Shown here in pieces: positions 21,540 through 32,513 of a stretch of DNA of 64,000 nt; position 1 is the first letter of the stretch, and each line of letters begins with the position of its first letter. Location: NCBI GenBank assembly GCA_018136815.1, contig CM030937.1:5632526-5696525 (forward strand), written 5' to 3'. Below the pieces are notes generated by a model. The model made no database searches, had not been told where the DNA came from, and worked only from the letters and a program-made list of their open reading frames with translations. The stretch is from Isochrysis galbana (lineage: Eukaryota > Haptophyta > Isochrysidales > Isochrysidaceae). The position numbers and the translations under genes were made by a program.

Positions 21540-21800
21540 CGGGAAGGGAAGGGTCGCTGCAGGAGGGAGAAGAGGGAGGGAGGGAGGGAGGAAGGGAGGG
21601 GGGGAGAGAGAGAGGGAGGTGGAGAGGTAGGGAGGGAGGGACGGAGGGAGGGAGGGAGGGAGAGAGAGAGCGAGAGAGAGCGAGAGAGAGCGAGCGAGCG
21701 AGCGAGCGAGCGAGAGAGAGAGAGCAGAGAGAGAGAGAGAGAGGGAGAGCAGAGAGAGAGAGAGAGGGAGAGGGAGAGAGAGAGAGAGGGATTGATGAGC
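21540..21800. repeat. Homopurine GA/GGGA tract in a divergent promoter region
   Basis: About 260 bp of almost pure purine on the plus strand: gggagggag units, then gagagagcga and a short gagc tandem (gcgagcgagcga). It sits between the start codons of the DUF1995-like gene and the carrier gene. It may be a shared nucleosome-excluding or triplex-prone promoter element; that is inference. Confidence 0.8.
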
Positions 21801-22080
21801 GGGAGCGGCCCGGCCGAGGCGAGGTTTTTACTTGTAGAAGCGGAGGAGGAGGACCGGTGTTTCGTCGCGGTCGGAGGTGGGACGGACGGTAGGAGTTAGA
21901 AACGGAGCCGATAAGCTCTCTTCAGCGTGAACGTTCACACCGAGCCAATCAATCCTCTGTGTGCGCCGCCGCGCGGACTGACGGCGCCGTCTCAGTGAGC
22001 TGCCCCCCACTCCACTCTCTGCGCGTTCCCTCCCTCCCTTCCTCACACCTCCCACTTCGTTCTCGTCGCTCACGTGGCTG

Positions 22081-22959
22081 ATGAGCCCCCAGATGGTGCC
22101 CCCCATCTCCGCCTCCTTCCTCTCAGCGGCCGTCGCGGCGACAGCCGAGCTGAGCCTTCTCCACCCGCTCGACCTCGCAAAGACTAGGCTACAGGGCGCC
22201 TCAGCGCCTTGCGGGGGCCTGCGCGGCGCGCTCGGTGCAGCGCTGGGCGAGGGTGGCTTGCCCGCCCTGTGGAGAGGCTTCGGGCCCGGCCTCGCAATTG
22301 TCGTGCCACGTAGAGGCTTCAAGTTTGCCGCCAACGAAAGATTTGGGGCGATGCTCGCAGCGGGTGGGATGTTGAATCCGCTCACCAAATGCTTCGTATC
22401 GGGCGCAATGGCGGGCGCGTGCGAGGCTGTGCTTATTACGCCGCTTGAGACTGTCAAGGTGCAGATGCAGACCGCCAGGGCCGACCACGTCGCACTCGGT
22501 GCACGTGCTGTGGCGACAAGGCTCTGGCAGACGGATGGGCTCGCCGCACTGTACGCTGGCTTAGGCGCGACGGTCTGCAAGCATACAGCACACTCGTGCG
22601 TCTACTTTGGCGTCTTTCGTGCGACTCAACCTAGTGCGCGCGCTGTTGGACGTTCACAGATACGAGGTGATCTGACCGCAGGCTTCACCGCAGGCGTGGC
22701 AGCTGGCACTGTGAACAACCCTTTTGATGTAGTGAAGACGCGACAGCAAGCGGCAGCCTTGCAGAAAGCCGCCGGCACGGCGGGGCGGCCGAATGCTAGC
22801 ACGATGGCTTGTCTGCGCACCATCCTGATGGAGGAGGGCTTGCGCGCACTCTTCGCGGGCTGGGGTGCCAAGGTGGCGCGACTCGGACCCGGCTCGGCCA
22901 TCATATTTGCGACATATCATGCTGTCAACGACGCGCTCTGCGGCTCCGGCCGCGGGTGA
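22081..22959 (+). CDS. Mitochondrial carrier family (SLC25) transporter
   Basis: A single-exon gene of 292 aa, the usual length. It has the three tandem carrier repeats with Px[DE]xx[KR] signatures: HPLDLAKTRLQG near residue 25, TPLETVKVQMQ near 119 and NPFDVVKTRQQ near 212. Each is followed by a glycine-rich matrix helix motif (ALWRGFGPGL, ALYAGLGATV, ALFAGWGAKV). Features such as RRGFKFAANERF and the HTAHSCVYFGVF stretch resemble the 2-oxodicarboxylate/citrate branch, so the substrate is probably a di- or tricarboxylate, but that is weak. It should act in the mitochondrial inner membrane. The start at 22081 gives a short N-terminus before helix 1, as is normal. Confidence 0.93.
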   Translation: MSPQMVPPISASFLSAAVAATAELSLLHPLDLAKTRLQGASAPCGGLRGALGAALGEGGLPALWRGFGPGLAIVVPRRGFKFAANERFGAMLAAGGMLNPLTKCFVSGAMAGACEAVLITPLETVKVQMQTARADHVALGARAVATRLWQTDGLAALYAGLGATVCKHTAHSCVYFGVFRATQPSARAVGRSQIRGDLTAGFTAGVAAGTVNNPFDVVKTRQQAAALQKAAGTAGRPNASTMACLRTILMEEGLRALFAGWGAKVARLGPGSAIIFATYHAVNDALCGSGRG

Positions 22960-24738
22960 GATGTGCAGGTCTCGGGCTCGCTAATCCATATTTCACACGC
23001 ACCCGGTCACCCGTTCCCACAAAAGGATGTTGGCGCACTGTGCAAGCGCAATGCACCTGAACCTTTACGTGCACTTACCTCTCAGGCGACTAGAGCAGTT
23101 GTACTGGAGGAGGTAGTATAAAAAATCTCAAAAAACTAACCGCTACGTGCACGGCATGCGCTAGAGTGCTCTTGCTACTCCTAACTACCCTCCCCGTCCT
23201 ACCATATCCCCTTTCCCCTCCCCCCGCTGCCTTCCATGGAAAACCGGGGGTCGCGGGCACTGCTTCGACCAGGGGCAAGGGCGTGAGGCAATGGCAGTGG
23301 CAGTGGTAGGAAAGGAGGGTAGTTCGGAGCAGCACCAGCAATCTGCCTTGCGCCGTGCAAATAGCGGCTAGTTTTTTTAAGAGTTTTTACTCGCTATACT
23401 CAGTAGTCTATCCAGTCTATCCTTTTCCATCACAAACCTCTGCTAAACTATAAACTTAGAAAAATTGTAGCTTTACTAAAGCGCTTTACTACAGTAGCGT
23501 ATATAGGCAGTAGGTATACAACCCGACCGAAATAGGTTTGGCGTCTTTGGGCTAGGCGCTCGAGCGCTCGACCGGACCTCGCCAAGTCCGATCGAAGGCC
23601 TCAACCCTTATCAGTGATAAGCCTCGAATCTCATATTGAGGACTCGTCCAAAACCTACAAGGGACAAGGGAGATACGGGATACGGGATACCGTATCTGGA
23701 GAACGGGCCAGATACAGCCGTAGATACAGCAGATACAGAGGGCTAACGGAGGGCCTGTAGAGGGCCAGCTACTACCGTAATAGCGTAATAGCCAGTTCTA
23801 AGGGTATAAATAATTTGTAATTTGATAAGTATAAGCATCACTTCATCACTTCTACAATCTACAAGTATACAAGTGCCCTCGTGCCCTCATTACAAGGTGG
23901 GAAGAAACGGCGAAAGGATAAGCTTCTATATCTCTACATAAACACGTCAAATCGGTCATAAAAGTTGGCGGAGCGTTTCGAGGTCTTTCTAAGCGCGCGC
24001 GCGCGGCGGTGAAACCTCTCGCGAGCGAGAGCGAGCGACGAGCGAGCGAGCGATGGTGCCCAACCCCAACCCAGATAAAAAATTTTTTTCTTAATAATCT
24101 CGCCGCGCGCGCGACCCTGCACCTCCTTCCTGCAGCCACGCCCGCTTCCCTTACCCCCCCTCCACCTGCCTTGCGGCGCGTCCCCTCGTGCTCTACCTAG
24201 GGGCTGGGTGTAGTGGGTTTCCAGTGGCGGACGGTGTGCGCCGGTCCCCGACGGCTTATCGCTCTCCTTCCTTCTACGCCGCCGGGCTACCGGTTTCTTC
24301 TTGGTCCTTTTCGCGCCGGGTGCCGGGCGTCTGGCGTACGGTAGTCGTATTTCCCGTATCTAGATGGTCGGTGGGCCGTATCCGTATCTCCCATCTAGGG
24401 TCCAAAATTGGTCGTTGGTCGTTGGTCTACGGTCTACGGTCTACTACTACTACCTCCTAGCTAGCCCAATCGGTCGGCTCGGGCCAAGTCCGATCGACCA
24501 TCCGCTCGCCCCCAATCGGTATCTTCACACTAGGAGTATGAATTCAGGATCCCAGTGTCGCAAGAATCTGGATCCGTACTGCTACGCGACTACTCTTAAA
24601 ATGATACGTACCGGAGGGGGCCCGACACTCAGATACCGAGCGGGAGGCCCCTCCCCCCCCCGGCCCATTATAACTTTACAACATCTCGGCATACCTCTCT
24701 CTTCCTCGCCCTGGCGCCGCGAAACGGCCGTCGCTCCC
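22960..24738. other. Intergenic region with dispersed repeats
   Basis: No gene is seen. 23110-23290 resembles 38290-38470 (both have a block aaatct then an A/T run, a cgctacgt-gc block, CT-rich text and a final ctgcttcg). The 23650-23760 part has agatac-type short duplications. A repeat at 24070-24240 is listed separately. Upstream of the channel gene, cattataa near 24664 could serve as a TATA-like element about 70 bases before ATG 24739. Confidence 0.5.
24070..24240 (+). repeat. Dispersed direct repeat (second copy 43050-43230)
   Basis: About 170 bp is shared with 43050-43230, with few differences: cttcttaa-caatctcgcc, gcgcgcgcgaccctgca, ccacctgccttgcgg, tcgtgctctacctagggg, and a final ccagtggc[ga]gacggtgtg. 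Both are on the plus strand, and both lie a few hundred bases upstream of coding-like sequence. Confidence 0.75.
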
Positions 24739-27700
24739 ATGCGCCGGCGGCTGCGGCGGGCCGAGAGCCCTCCCGCCTCTCCCTCGCCGCCCACGGCAGC
24801 GCCAGCACACCGGGCACTCGAGGGGCTTCACCGATGGCGCCATGCACCGCCCACCGCCGAGATCGACTCCCTCTCGCCCTATATGGCCAGATTCCTCGAT
24901 TCCAGCCGAAGAGGGCCATCGCAGGCGGTGCTCAGCCGCTCGGCCACGGAGAGGAGCATATTTGGGCGCAGCCCCCGCAACCACGGCCGCCGCACACGGC
25001 GTGCACACCTTTACACGCTCATCCGGCCCATGCGAGGTTCGCCATGGCGAGCGCTCGATGTCGATGCTACCTGCGCTCACCCAGGTGTGACCCTTCGGCC
25101 GATTGACGACGGCTCAGTGCTCCCGCCCGTTCCGATGGAGCTGATGCGTCAGACTGCCTCGGAGCACGGCGAGCTTCTCACGCTCCTCGACCGTGTGGGT
25201 GACGACGCTGAGTTTGACCGCGTGCTCGACGAGGTACTCGACCTGCAGGACCCCGACTTTCGGTGCGATGACACAGGAGAGCTCGCCACGTGGCGCGAGG
25301 TGCTGCTCAACGGGCGCGGCGAGCACGGCGAGACGTCGCTCCACTTGTGCCTCGAGAGCGGCACTCCCGCCCACCGCCGGCTCGCGCTCCGGCTGCTGCA
25401 CCGATTCGCGCTCGTTCCAGTCGAGGAGGGCGCCTCCTCAACCCGCTTTGTCGACGCAGCGTTCACCTCGCACACGAAGCACGGGCTGCGCGCGGTGCAC
25501 ATGGCGCTGATGCACGGCGATCGCGAGATGCTGCTGCTGCTACTCCAGCTCGGTGCCAACGTGCGCGACGCACACGCCGACGGCCACCTTTTCTCGATGC
25601 GCATGTCCACTTACTTTGGCGGCTCGTGCCTTGGCCTCGCCATCGCGCAACAACAGCACCAGCTCGTGGCCGACCTACTCTCACTGCCTCTCGGGCTGCG
25701 CCCCAACGTGAATGGCGTCGACTCAGGGCCCTTTCTTATCCATCACCGCAAGCCCCCTTCGCTCATCTCGCTCGCTGCCTCGAAGATCCAAGCGGTCCAG
25801 CGCGGGCGCATCTCGCGACGCGAGGCGAGCTCACCCCGAGTCAAGCGGCGAACCTCCTACTTCGGCACCCGGCCGTCGCGCACGAGCAATACGGAGGAGG
25901 CGGGCTTGTCGACCGGGCTGTGCGCGGCCGAGGCGAGCAGCTCGCTGAGCGCGAGTCCCACCTGCCTGCTGCGCACGGCCTCACGCCCGGTCGCGGCCAC
26001 CCACACAGCTACGCCGCTGTGGCATGTGCGCCGCAACAAAGAGGCGCGCGACATGGGCCATTGGAAGCAGGTCAAGGCGTCGGCGCTGCGCCAGCGGAAG
26101 CAGCTCACGCCAAGGCAGCAGGCACTCGTCACCGAGGCCGCGCTCCAAGCAGAGGAGTCCGCGAAGAACCTTCTGCGCCATCTCGCCTTCACGGCGCACG
26201 GCAACACGCCAATGCACGTTTGCGTGCTCCATGGCGACGTGTTGCTCCTGCGCGCCCTGCTCGAGCACGGCGGCGCCAACATCCGCAACCGGCGCGGCGA
26301 CACGCCGCTCACGCTTGCCGCCTCCTTCGGCTCCGTCGAAATCTTCGAGGCGCTCCTCGACGCAATGTCTGAGCAAGTCTGGTCGCACGGTCGCGTGCGT
26401 TGTATTCGGCTGCCGCTTCTCGAGATCGAGACGCTCGAGCAGTCTCGCAACCTCGGCCGGCCCGCCGTGCTCGAGCTGCTCGTGCAGCGGGGTCCCCACG
26501 GCGCGCACCTCATGCGCTTGCAGCCTATTTTGCGCCTTCTCAAGGATAAGTGGATTGCGTGCGCGCGCTGGGTGTGGCTGCTCGACCTCACTATGATCCT
26601 AGTCGAGATTACGCTCCTCGCTGTTGCGCTCACGTGCGTAGCCAGCCCGCCACCGCAGGACACGGAAAGCGCGCACGGTGCCTCGCCCACCGCGCGCGCC
26701 TTGCCGCTCACGCATGCTCCCATCCTCTGCCGTCCTGCAGGTCCAATTTTGACACGCCCTCGGAGGCGTCGGGCAACACGGCCTTCATCCTATGGTGGCT
26801 GCTCAACTTCTGCCTCTTGTGCCGATTCGTCTACCGTCAGGTGATGCTCTTGTACAAGTCAAGCACGTACAAGGACATGGCTGCCAAGGAGGCGGCCAAG
26901 CCGCCTTCCAGCAGCAACTCAGCCGACTCGCCGACTCCGGGCACATTTATCATGAGCAAGCTCGTTCGAAACGGCCAGCCGGCGGCACACACAGAGGCAC
27001 CGTGGCAGTCGCGCAGCCGGGCAGTGCGCGACACGCTCCTAATGAACATGTCGTCCCTCGCCATTCGGAAGAATGCGCTGCGTTTCCTCTTCCTCATGGC
27101 GGCGGGACTAACACACCCGGACGTGCTCGGCACGGCGCTGATGAACTCCTCGCTCGGCGAGTGGCTCTCCGGCGCTGAGTTCCAGCAACCATTTGATCTC
27201 TACTACGTAGTACTGGGCATGTGGGCGTCGCTCACCTCGGTGATGCTATGCATGCACGCTGCCCGGCCCTTCAAATCGATCTCGTCCTTCATCGAGATCA
27301 TTCGCATGGTGATGGTGCGCGACGTGATCCAGTTCGGCCTCGTCGCGCTCGTGATGATGGTTGGCTTCGCTCTCGCCCTTCAGACCACTTACCGCGTGCC
27401 CGAGCCGGCGATCACCACGCGCCAGCCACTCACAACAGTTGGCAATGCCTTCACCGAGCTCATCTTGCTGCTATTTGGTCACATGTCGAACCCGCTGAGT
27501 GCCCTGCTGCTCACCGACGCAGACGATCTCGTGCGCGGCGCTATCTTCCCTATCGCCGCGTTCGTGCTGCTGCTCACGTATCTCGTTGTTGTGCAGCTTG
27601 TGCTGCTCAATCTTCTCATTGCGTACATGGGGATGACGCTGGCCGAGATCCACGCCGACGCCAACAACCACTCGCAGTGGCAATTTGCCGCCTTTGTCCT

Positions 27701-28865
27701 CGAGGCCGAATCGCACCTGCTGGGCAATTGGTGGCGCTCGCCGTGCTATAAGCGCAAGCAGTACGAGCGGCGCACGCTTGGCAACGCGCACACCCACGCA
27801 GGCGGCCGGGCGCTGTACACGGACGGCTCGATCCGCATTCCCGCGTGGTGGTCCGACCAGCCCGAGGCCAACCTGACGCCCGTGCAGTGCAAGTTCCTCG
27901 AGATAGAGCTACTGACGCCGCGCCGCGAAGCGAGCGCCGGCGACGTCGACTCTAAGAGTGCCCCTATGAATGCCATCACCATGATGAAGAAGCACTTCGA
28001 GGGCCAGCTCGCGCACGATCGCAGCCAGCCCAACGCGGGGGGGGCCGGCCCGGCGGCTGGCTGGTCGACCCACGCGCCTAGTACTCTCGCGGGCGATGCC
28101 TATAAGTCTGCGGCGAAGACACGCATGGGAGTGCCCAAGCTGGTAGGGTTTGGTAGCAGCAAGAACATGCTTTGCGGCTCGACATTGGGGATGGTCTCGG
28201 CAATACATTCCAGCGGCCCCGCCATGGGTATCAAGGAGGTAGAGACACGGCTGAACAACATTGCCCAGGACCTGCGGGCGGAGATGAGGCGTGGCATGGA
28301 GGAGCAGGGGGAAGCCGTCGCCTCCAGCACGGGCAAAGCGGTGGCAGCTGTTATCGAGTCGCTCTTTGCGCTAGATGCGGGCCAGGCGAGAGCGTCGGGG
28401 GCCGCCACCTCGCGGCCTGACCGGACCCGCCCTGACAGCTTAACTCACGCGGCCGCTACCTCCATCATCGCCAAGCTAGTCCAAGAGCGGGATGAGGCGC
28501 GCGCTATGCTGAGCCAGTATCGCGGGCCAGGAAGCGCCCCGTTGGCGAGCCGGACCGGCCGAGAGGAGGCGCCCACGCGGCCGTTGGCGCGCATTTCGCA
28601 GCTCGACCCACTGAGCATTCAGACGGAGCCGTCTAGTGCGGGTGTGAGGCTTGCCCCCGAGCTGCCCGGGCGTGAGAGTGCTCCTCAAGAGCCCTCTTCA
28701 ACAGCCTCGGGCGAGAGTCCAATCTCTAGGCGAGGAGGCACCCCGCGGGACGCGCTTGCGAGGCGCAGGGAGAAATGGTCGCGTAGTCGTTCAAGTGCAG
28801 GTGCGCCACGATGTGGCGATAGCGAGGCAGAGAGTGTCGAGCCCCAATCTAGCTACCGGTTGTAA
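24739..28865 (+). CDS. Ankyrin-repeat, IQ-motif TRP-like cation channel
   Basis: Exons 24739-26633 and 26741-28865 (a 107-bp GT-AG intron; the join gives ALTSNFDTP), 1339 aa. The cytosolic N-terminus has ankyrin units near residues 195-225, 247-275 (HGLRAVHMALMHGDREMLLL) and 487-560 (HGNTPMHVCVLHGDVLLLRA). Between them lies an IQ motif near 350 (IQAVQRGRISRR) that could bind calmodulin. About six membrane segments follow: near 605-630, 643-662, 785-805 and 825-845, a re-entrant pore-like part near 865-880 (AFTELILLLFGHM), and a last long segment near 898-930 ending LLNLLIAYMG, as in TRPV channels. The C-terminal tail of about 400 aa is polar. It probably forms a plasma-membrane or ciliary cation channel. 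In-frame sequence extends upstream to 24364 without a better ATG; I chose 24739. Confidence 0.82.
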
Positions 28866-29989
28866 GGTTGGGCGTCGACCCTTTGAGCAATGGGTCACAC
28901 GATTCGTTCAAGGCGACTTCTTCGCTTTGCGAGCCCGCGAGGCGCTGCTCTGGCCTATCTCGCGCGTGCATCGATCGTTCCCTTTGAATGGTCGTTGCCT
29001 AAGACCCAAATGCCGCTGGCCAATTCATCCGCTATTAAGCGTGTCCCCATGCCATGCTTAGTAATGCGCTTTCGTGCCAAGTGTGCACGAGTTATTACAT
29101 CGCCGGCCACGTTACCCCTAGTACCGTCCTCGTGGTTCTGCTCCCATGCACGAGTTGCCTATCATAGGGCGGTCAAACAGGGCTTTTTAAGTACTAATAT
29201 TGGGGGGGGTCGACATTTTTGACCGTGAGCGGAAAGCCCCGGCGAAAGCGGCTCGGAGGGTCTCCCCGCCTTTTCAGAATCCTCGTCCGAAAAGACGGTG
29301 CGAAATCCCGTCGGACCCCCCCCCCCTTGCACACGCTCTGGCGGCTCACACGAGCCGAACTAGACGTCGCTCCCACTGAGAGATGTGTTTCTTTAGTCTA
29401 AAAGGTGCCTACACACTTCTTAAATTAGGGGTCCGACGCCCCATATTGCCAATAAAGCAAATTTCAAACCCTGGTGCCCCAGCGATGACGTCCGCGCATG
29501 CACATGCGCACCACACACAGCTCGCACACGGCCCATTAGGCTGTCATAGGATGCTCCTTGACTGTCCCGACCCTCGCCCCGCAGGATTCGCCCGGGCTCG
29601 CGATTGACGAGGAGCTGGAGCACCAGGACGCCATGGCGCTCGATGCTGCTCGCTGTGGTCGACAAAAGTTTGTTGGCCGCTGGCGGGACAGGTGCGCTGC
29701 CGATCGCGCCCGCTCTGGCGCAGGTCGACCAGGCCCGTACCTACAATGCCTCTGCCGCCCCAAACGTCAGGTTCCCGACTCGTCTTTCGACGCTGTGAGG
29801 CAGGGAGAACACCTGCCGCCAATGCTCAACCAGAGCATCGGCGGCAAGTGTTCTCTCTATGTTTTCGTCGGCTCCTCGGATTTTCACGTGCATCATAGGG
29901 CTGGTAGCAATCTAGAAATGTAATTTAAGCTAGCCTGCAGCGTGATCTGCGACGGCGCGACGCGCGCGGCCGAACGGTACAGGCCTGCA
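28866..29989. other. Intergenic region with a hAT-like terminal sequence
   Basis: At 29166-29225 the text tagggcggtcaaac, followed by taatattgggggggg and tttttgaccgt, matches 61762-61825 and is the putative hAT end. The following 120 bp has inverted blocks (gtctccccgcctttt with aaaagacgg). Other frames (29558-29923) have no domain. Confidence 0.5.
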
Positions 29990-30345
29990 GGGGCCTGGGA
30001 GCACAGCTCAGGGGGCAGGTGAGGCTGGGGCATGGCCCTGGCCCCTCCTGCCTCTCCCTCGCTGGCTCTCGAGCCCCTGCCGGTCGACAGGAGCTGGCTG
30101 GGGGCTCCTGATCAGGGGGGCCCAGGGGGAGGAGGGGTTGGTCAGAGCGAGAAGCAGGCCAACGCGGGCCAGGGCGTGCGATCTGTGCCCGACTCTCAGG
30201 GAGAGTCTGGGCAGTCTGGGTGAGTCCCCCCTACATGCCAAGAGGCAGCGCAGGGGGGTGGATGGTTCTCGCCCCCCATGAGGGGAGTCGAGAGAGTGGG
30301 GGGGGCGCGAGGCCCCCCTCCATGGCGACCAATCATAAGATTAGT
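29990..30345 (-). repeat. Dispersed repeat family R1, inverted copy
   Basis: Read on the minus strand it has the R1 order, ending in blocks that here read, on the plus strand, gctcagggggcag, aggctggggc, cctgcctctccc and ctcgctggc. It opens with ctaatcttatgattgg and gggcctcgcgcccc. It matches the copy at 16530-18190 in reverse, and the short copy at 4755-4860. Confidence 0.6.
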
Positions 30346-30546
30346 GTGGGGGTATCTTCGATTAGGCGAGTCTACCCACTATTTGGAGCGCTCGTGCTAC
30401 TTCGGTCAGGTTCGTGCCTAGAATCAGGGTGCCTTTGTCGTTGATTGTAAAGATAGGGGTGTTAAGTTCGCGCGGGGTCTTGAGTTTTGGTTTTTTCCCT
30501 TGGGCGGCTTTATTGGTGCGTGCGGTCGAGGCCCTGTCCGGGGGTT

Positions 30547-31240
30547 CTAGGCCCCTTGTGGTAAGAACACCGTGAATCTGCTAAGAGTCCTCTCGATTAC
30601 CGGTATGTGGTGGAAGGCGTAATTGTCAAATTCTACTTTGTAGAAATCGCCTATTATGTATCTCCATGCTATTAGGTAGAGAGCGCTTTCAGGTTGTCGG
30701 GTGTAGATCGGTAGAAGGTAGAAGGGGCGCAACGAAGACTACCGGTAGCTTTAAAGACAACGACTTCGCAGTATTGGAGAGGCCCGGCTCTCCCGTTTCG
30801 TCGAGGTATGCCCTCGTTAGTTGGAGGAGGGCTCAAACCCAGCGTGGAGCTAGTGGAACTAGCCGCCAAGCTTAGAATAGCACACGCTGTCGAGGTGACC
30901 AGGGAGCAGCAAAACAAAGGCGAGTAAGCCGCCGAAACAACGAACAAGAGGGATGCCAGGGATGCCATGAACCCTGACGGACCCCAACCAAGTACCAAAT
31001 ATAAATACAAGCCTGAGCGGACGCACACGACAGAAAAGATAATCCAAAAGGCCTGCCCGAACCCCAAACTCCGAACCAGGCCTTAGGTAGTGTACCAAGG
31101 CCGTACCCCGGAAACCGAGGGAAAAGGAATGAAGGGGGGCAGGAGAAGAGGTGGAGGGAGGGAAGATAAGAGCGGTGTTGGTAGCAAAGGGATATCCCGT
31201 AGATAGTAGGTGTGTAGCCCCCAATCTTCAGATGTTATTT
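30547..31240. mobile_element. Composite of LINE fragments in opposite orientations
   Basis: On the minus strand 30732-30560 encodes LIAWRYIIGDFYKVEFDN, which matches the LINE text LGILAWRYILTDFYNIQYGN at 38.9 kb. On the plus strand 30720-30925 encodes a coding-like C-terminus ending SVELVELAAKLRIAHAVEVT and a stop, followed by a 3' tail (31035-31240) like 945-1170. The two pieces face in opposite directions, with a junction near 30740, so this is a rearranged or twin-primed non-LTR copy. Confidence 0.5.
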
Positions 31241-31261
31241 TTTGGTTTTGGTGGATTGTGT

Positions 31262-31450
31262 GTGCTATCTCTTGCAAGCGGCGGCAGGAAGCACCTTTGA
31301 AGGTGCTTCGCGACATGTGAGTGCTCTGAGCTCCATATAACAAGGTAAAGGTAAATGGACGTTTCATATATTGTAAACACATCCCGTCCTCGAGGCAACT
31401 GCGACATGCAGCACCTCCCAAGGTGCATCGCCGTTTAAGAGATATGCTAT
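31262..31450. mobile_element. Small MITE-like element with palindrome-bearing inverted ends
   Basis: The left end is tatctcttgcaagcgg followed by the palindrome agcacctttgaaggtgct. The right end, read inverted, is tatctcttaaacggcg followed by gcaccttgggaggtgct. The trinucleotide tgc flanks both outer edges and could be a target duplication. The interior, about 90 bp, has no coding content. A larger relative with the same ends lies at 56197-57206. Confidence 0.55.
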
Positions 31451-31489
31451 CATCTATCATGACGGATCGAGCATGACCACTGGCTTGAT

Positions 31490-32070
31490 ATGAGACGAGA
31501 CGGAAGGGAGATCAGCGTCACACAAGGGAAAGGGAGTCCTCCTGGCCCACTTTGGGGCTGGCCTTGGGTGCGTCTTTGGAGTGAGGAGCTGGGGTGTGTG
31601 GCCATGGCGGCCATGGTGGCCGTGTTGGTGTGGGGCTTGCAAGTGGCAAGTGGAAGTGGTGGCACGGGCCGTGGCTCATGCTCACCGGGTCGGCCTTGGG
31701 GGTGGCTCGCGCGCGCTTCTGCGGGGCGCGGCAGTGGTCGCGGCCCGTTCGGCCGGTGCGGCGGGGGTGGCGGCGCAAGAGAGGAGGGGAGCGGCGCGCG
31801 CTCCATGACCCTTTCCCTATCAGTTTACTGACGATAGTTGCCTAGAATTAGAACTAGAATGCCGGGCCAGGACGACCGAATCAGGCGAGCCCGTGGTGAA
31901 GGGATTGAGTCAGCAGGGCAGTCTGCTCCTGGCAAGCCATAATAAGGCATGCCAGGGCAGGATGGGTGGCGGTTCCTCCCCCACGGCAAGGGAGGAGTGG
32001 AGAGAGGGGGGGCGAAGCTCGTGCCCCCCAATGGGCGAAGCACCAAGTATAAACACAGTTGTTCCCACAG
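31490..32070 (-). repeat. Dispersed repeat family R2 region
   Basis: 31890-32070 is the reverse complement of the R2 copies at 16300-16480 and 34800-34960 (atggcttgccaggagcagac, ccctctctccactcctccc). 31550-31830 resembles 51390-51650 (tggcggcc, gtggtgtggggg, and a closing cgcgctccatgac). No protein is supported. Confidence 0.55.
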
Positions 32071-32513
32071 CTGAAGACGTATAGAAAATGTTGAGGAGCA
32101 CTTTGACTTCCTAGTGAACCAGGTACCAGCAAAGAGCTCCAGGCGCAATATCGCAGAATGCAGTGCGCAACGAACGAGTGCGAGTGCCAGGTCGCCGGTA
32201 AGAGGGTCGAGATTTGCAACTTAGAACTTAGGGTTAGACGGTATTTAGCACACAGCAACACTGCTTTCGACCGGCGTGCATACATCATTCACCACTGCCT
32301 GCAGAGCCAGTGCATCATCCACTCAAGCTAGAGTAATGCGAGAATCAACCCCACAGAGCACGCGTCATGTGCCCACATGCTCGAACCCACACAACCTTGT
32401 GTCTCCACTTGCAGTCTTCCCAACGAGCAAGACGATTACTCGTGTTCGGGCAGCGGTCTGCGTGGCCTACGCAGCCGACCGCACGCACGTCAAGCAGAGG
32501 GCTTCCGATGCCC
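32071..32513. other. Intergenic region
   Basis: I see nothing recognisable here. It lies downstream of the minus-strand FtsH-N-domain-like gene and upstream (plus strand) of no gene. Confidence 0.5.

Noticed and set aside
25290-26720. Open frames of 288-360 codons overlapping the channel gene in other frames
   Set aside because: They are shadows of a GC-rich real gene. They have Arg/Ala/Pro-biased composition and no domain.
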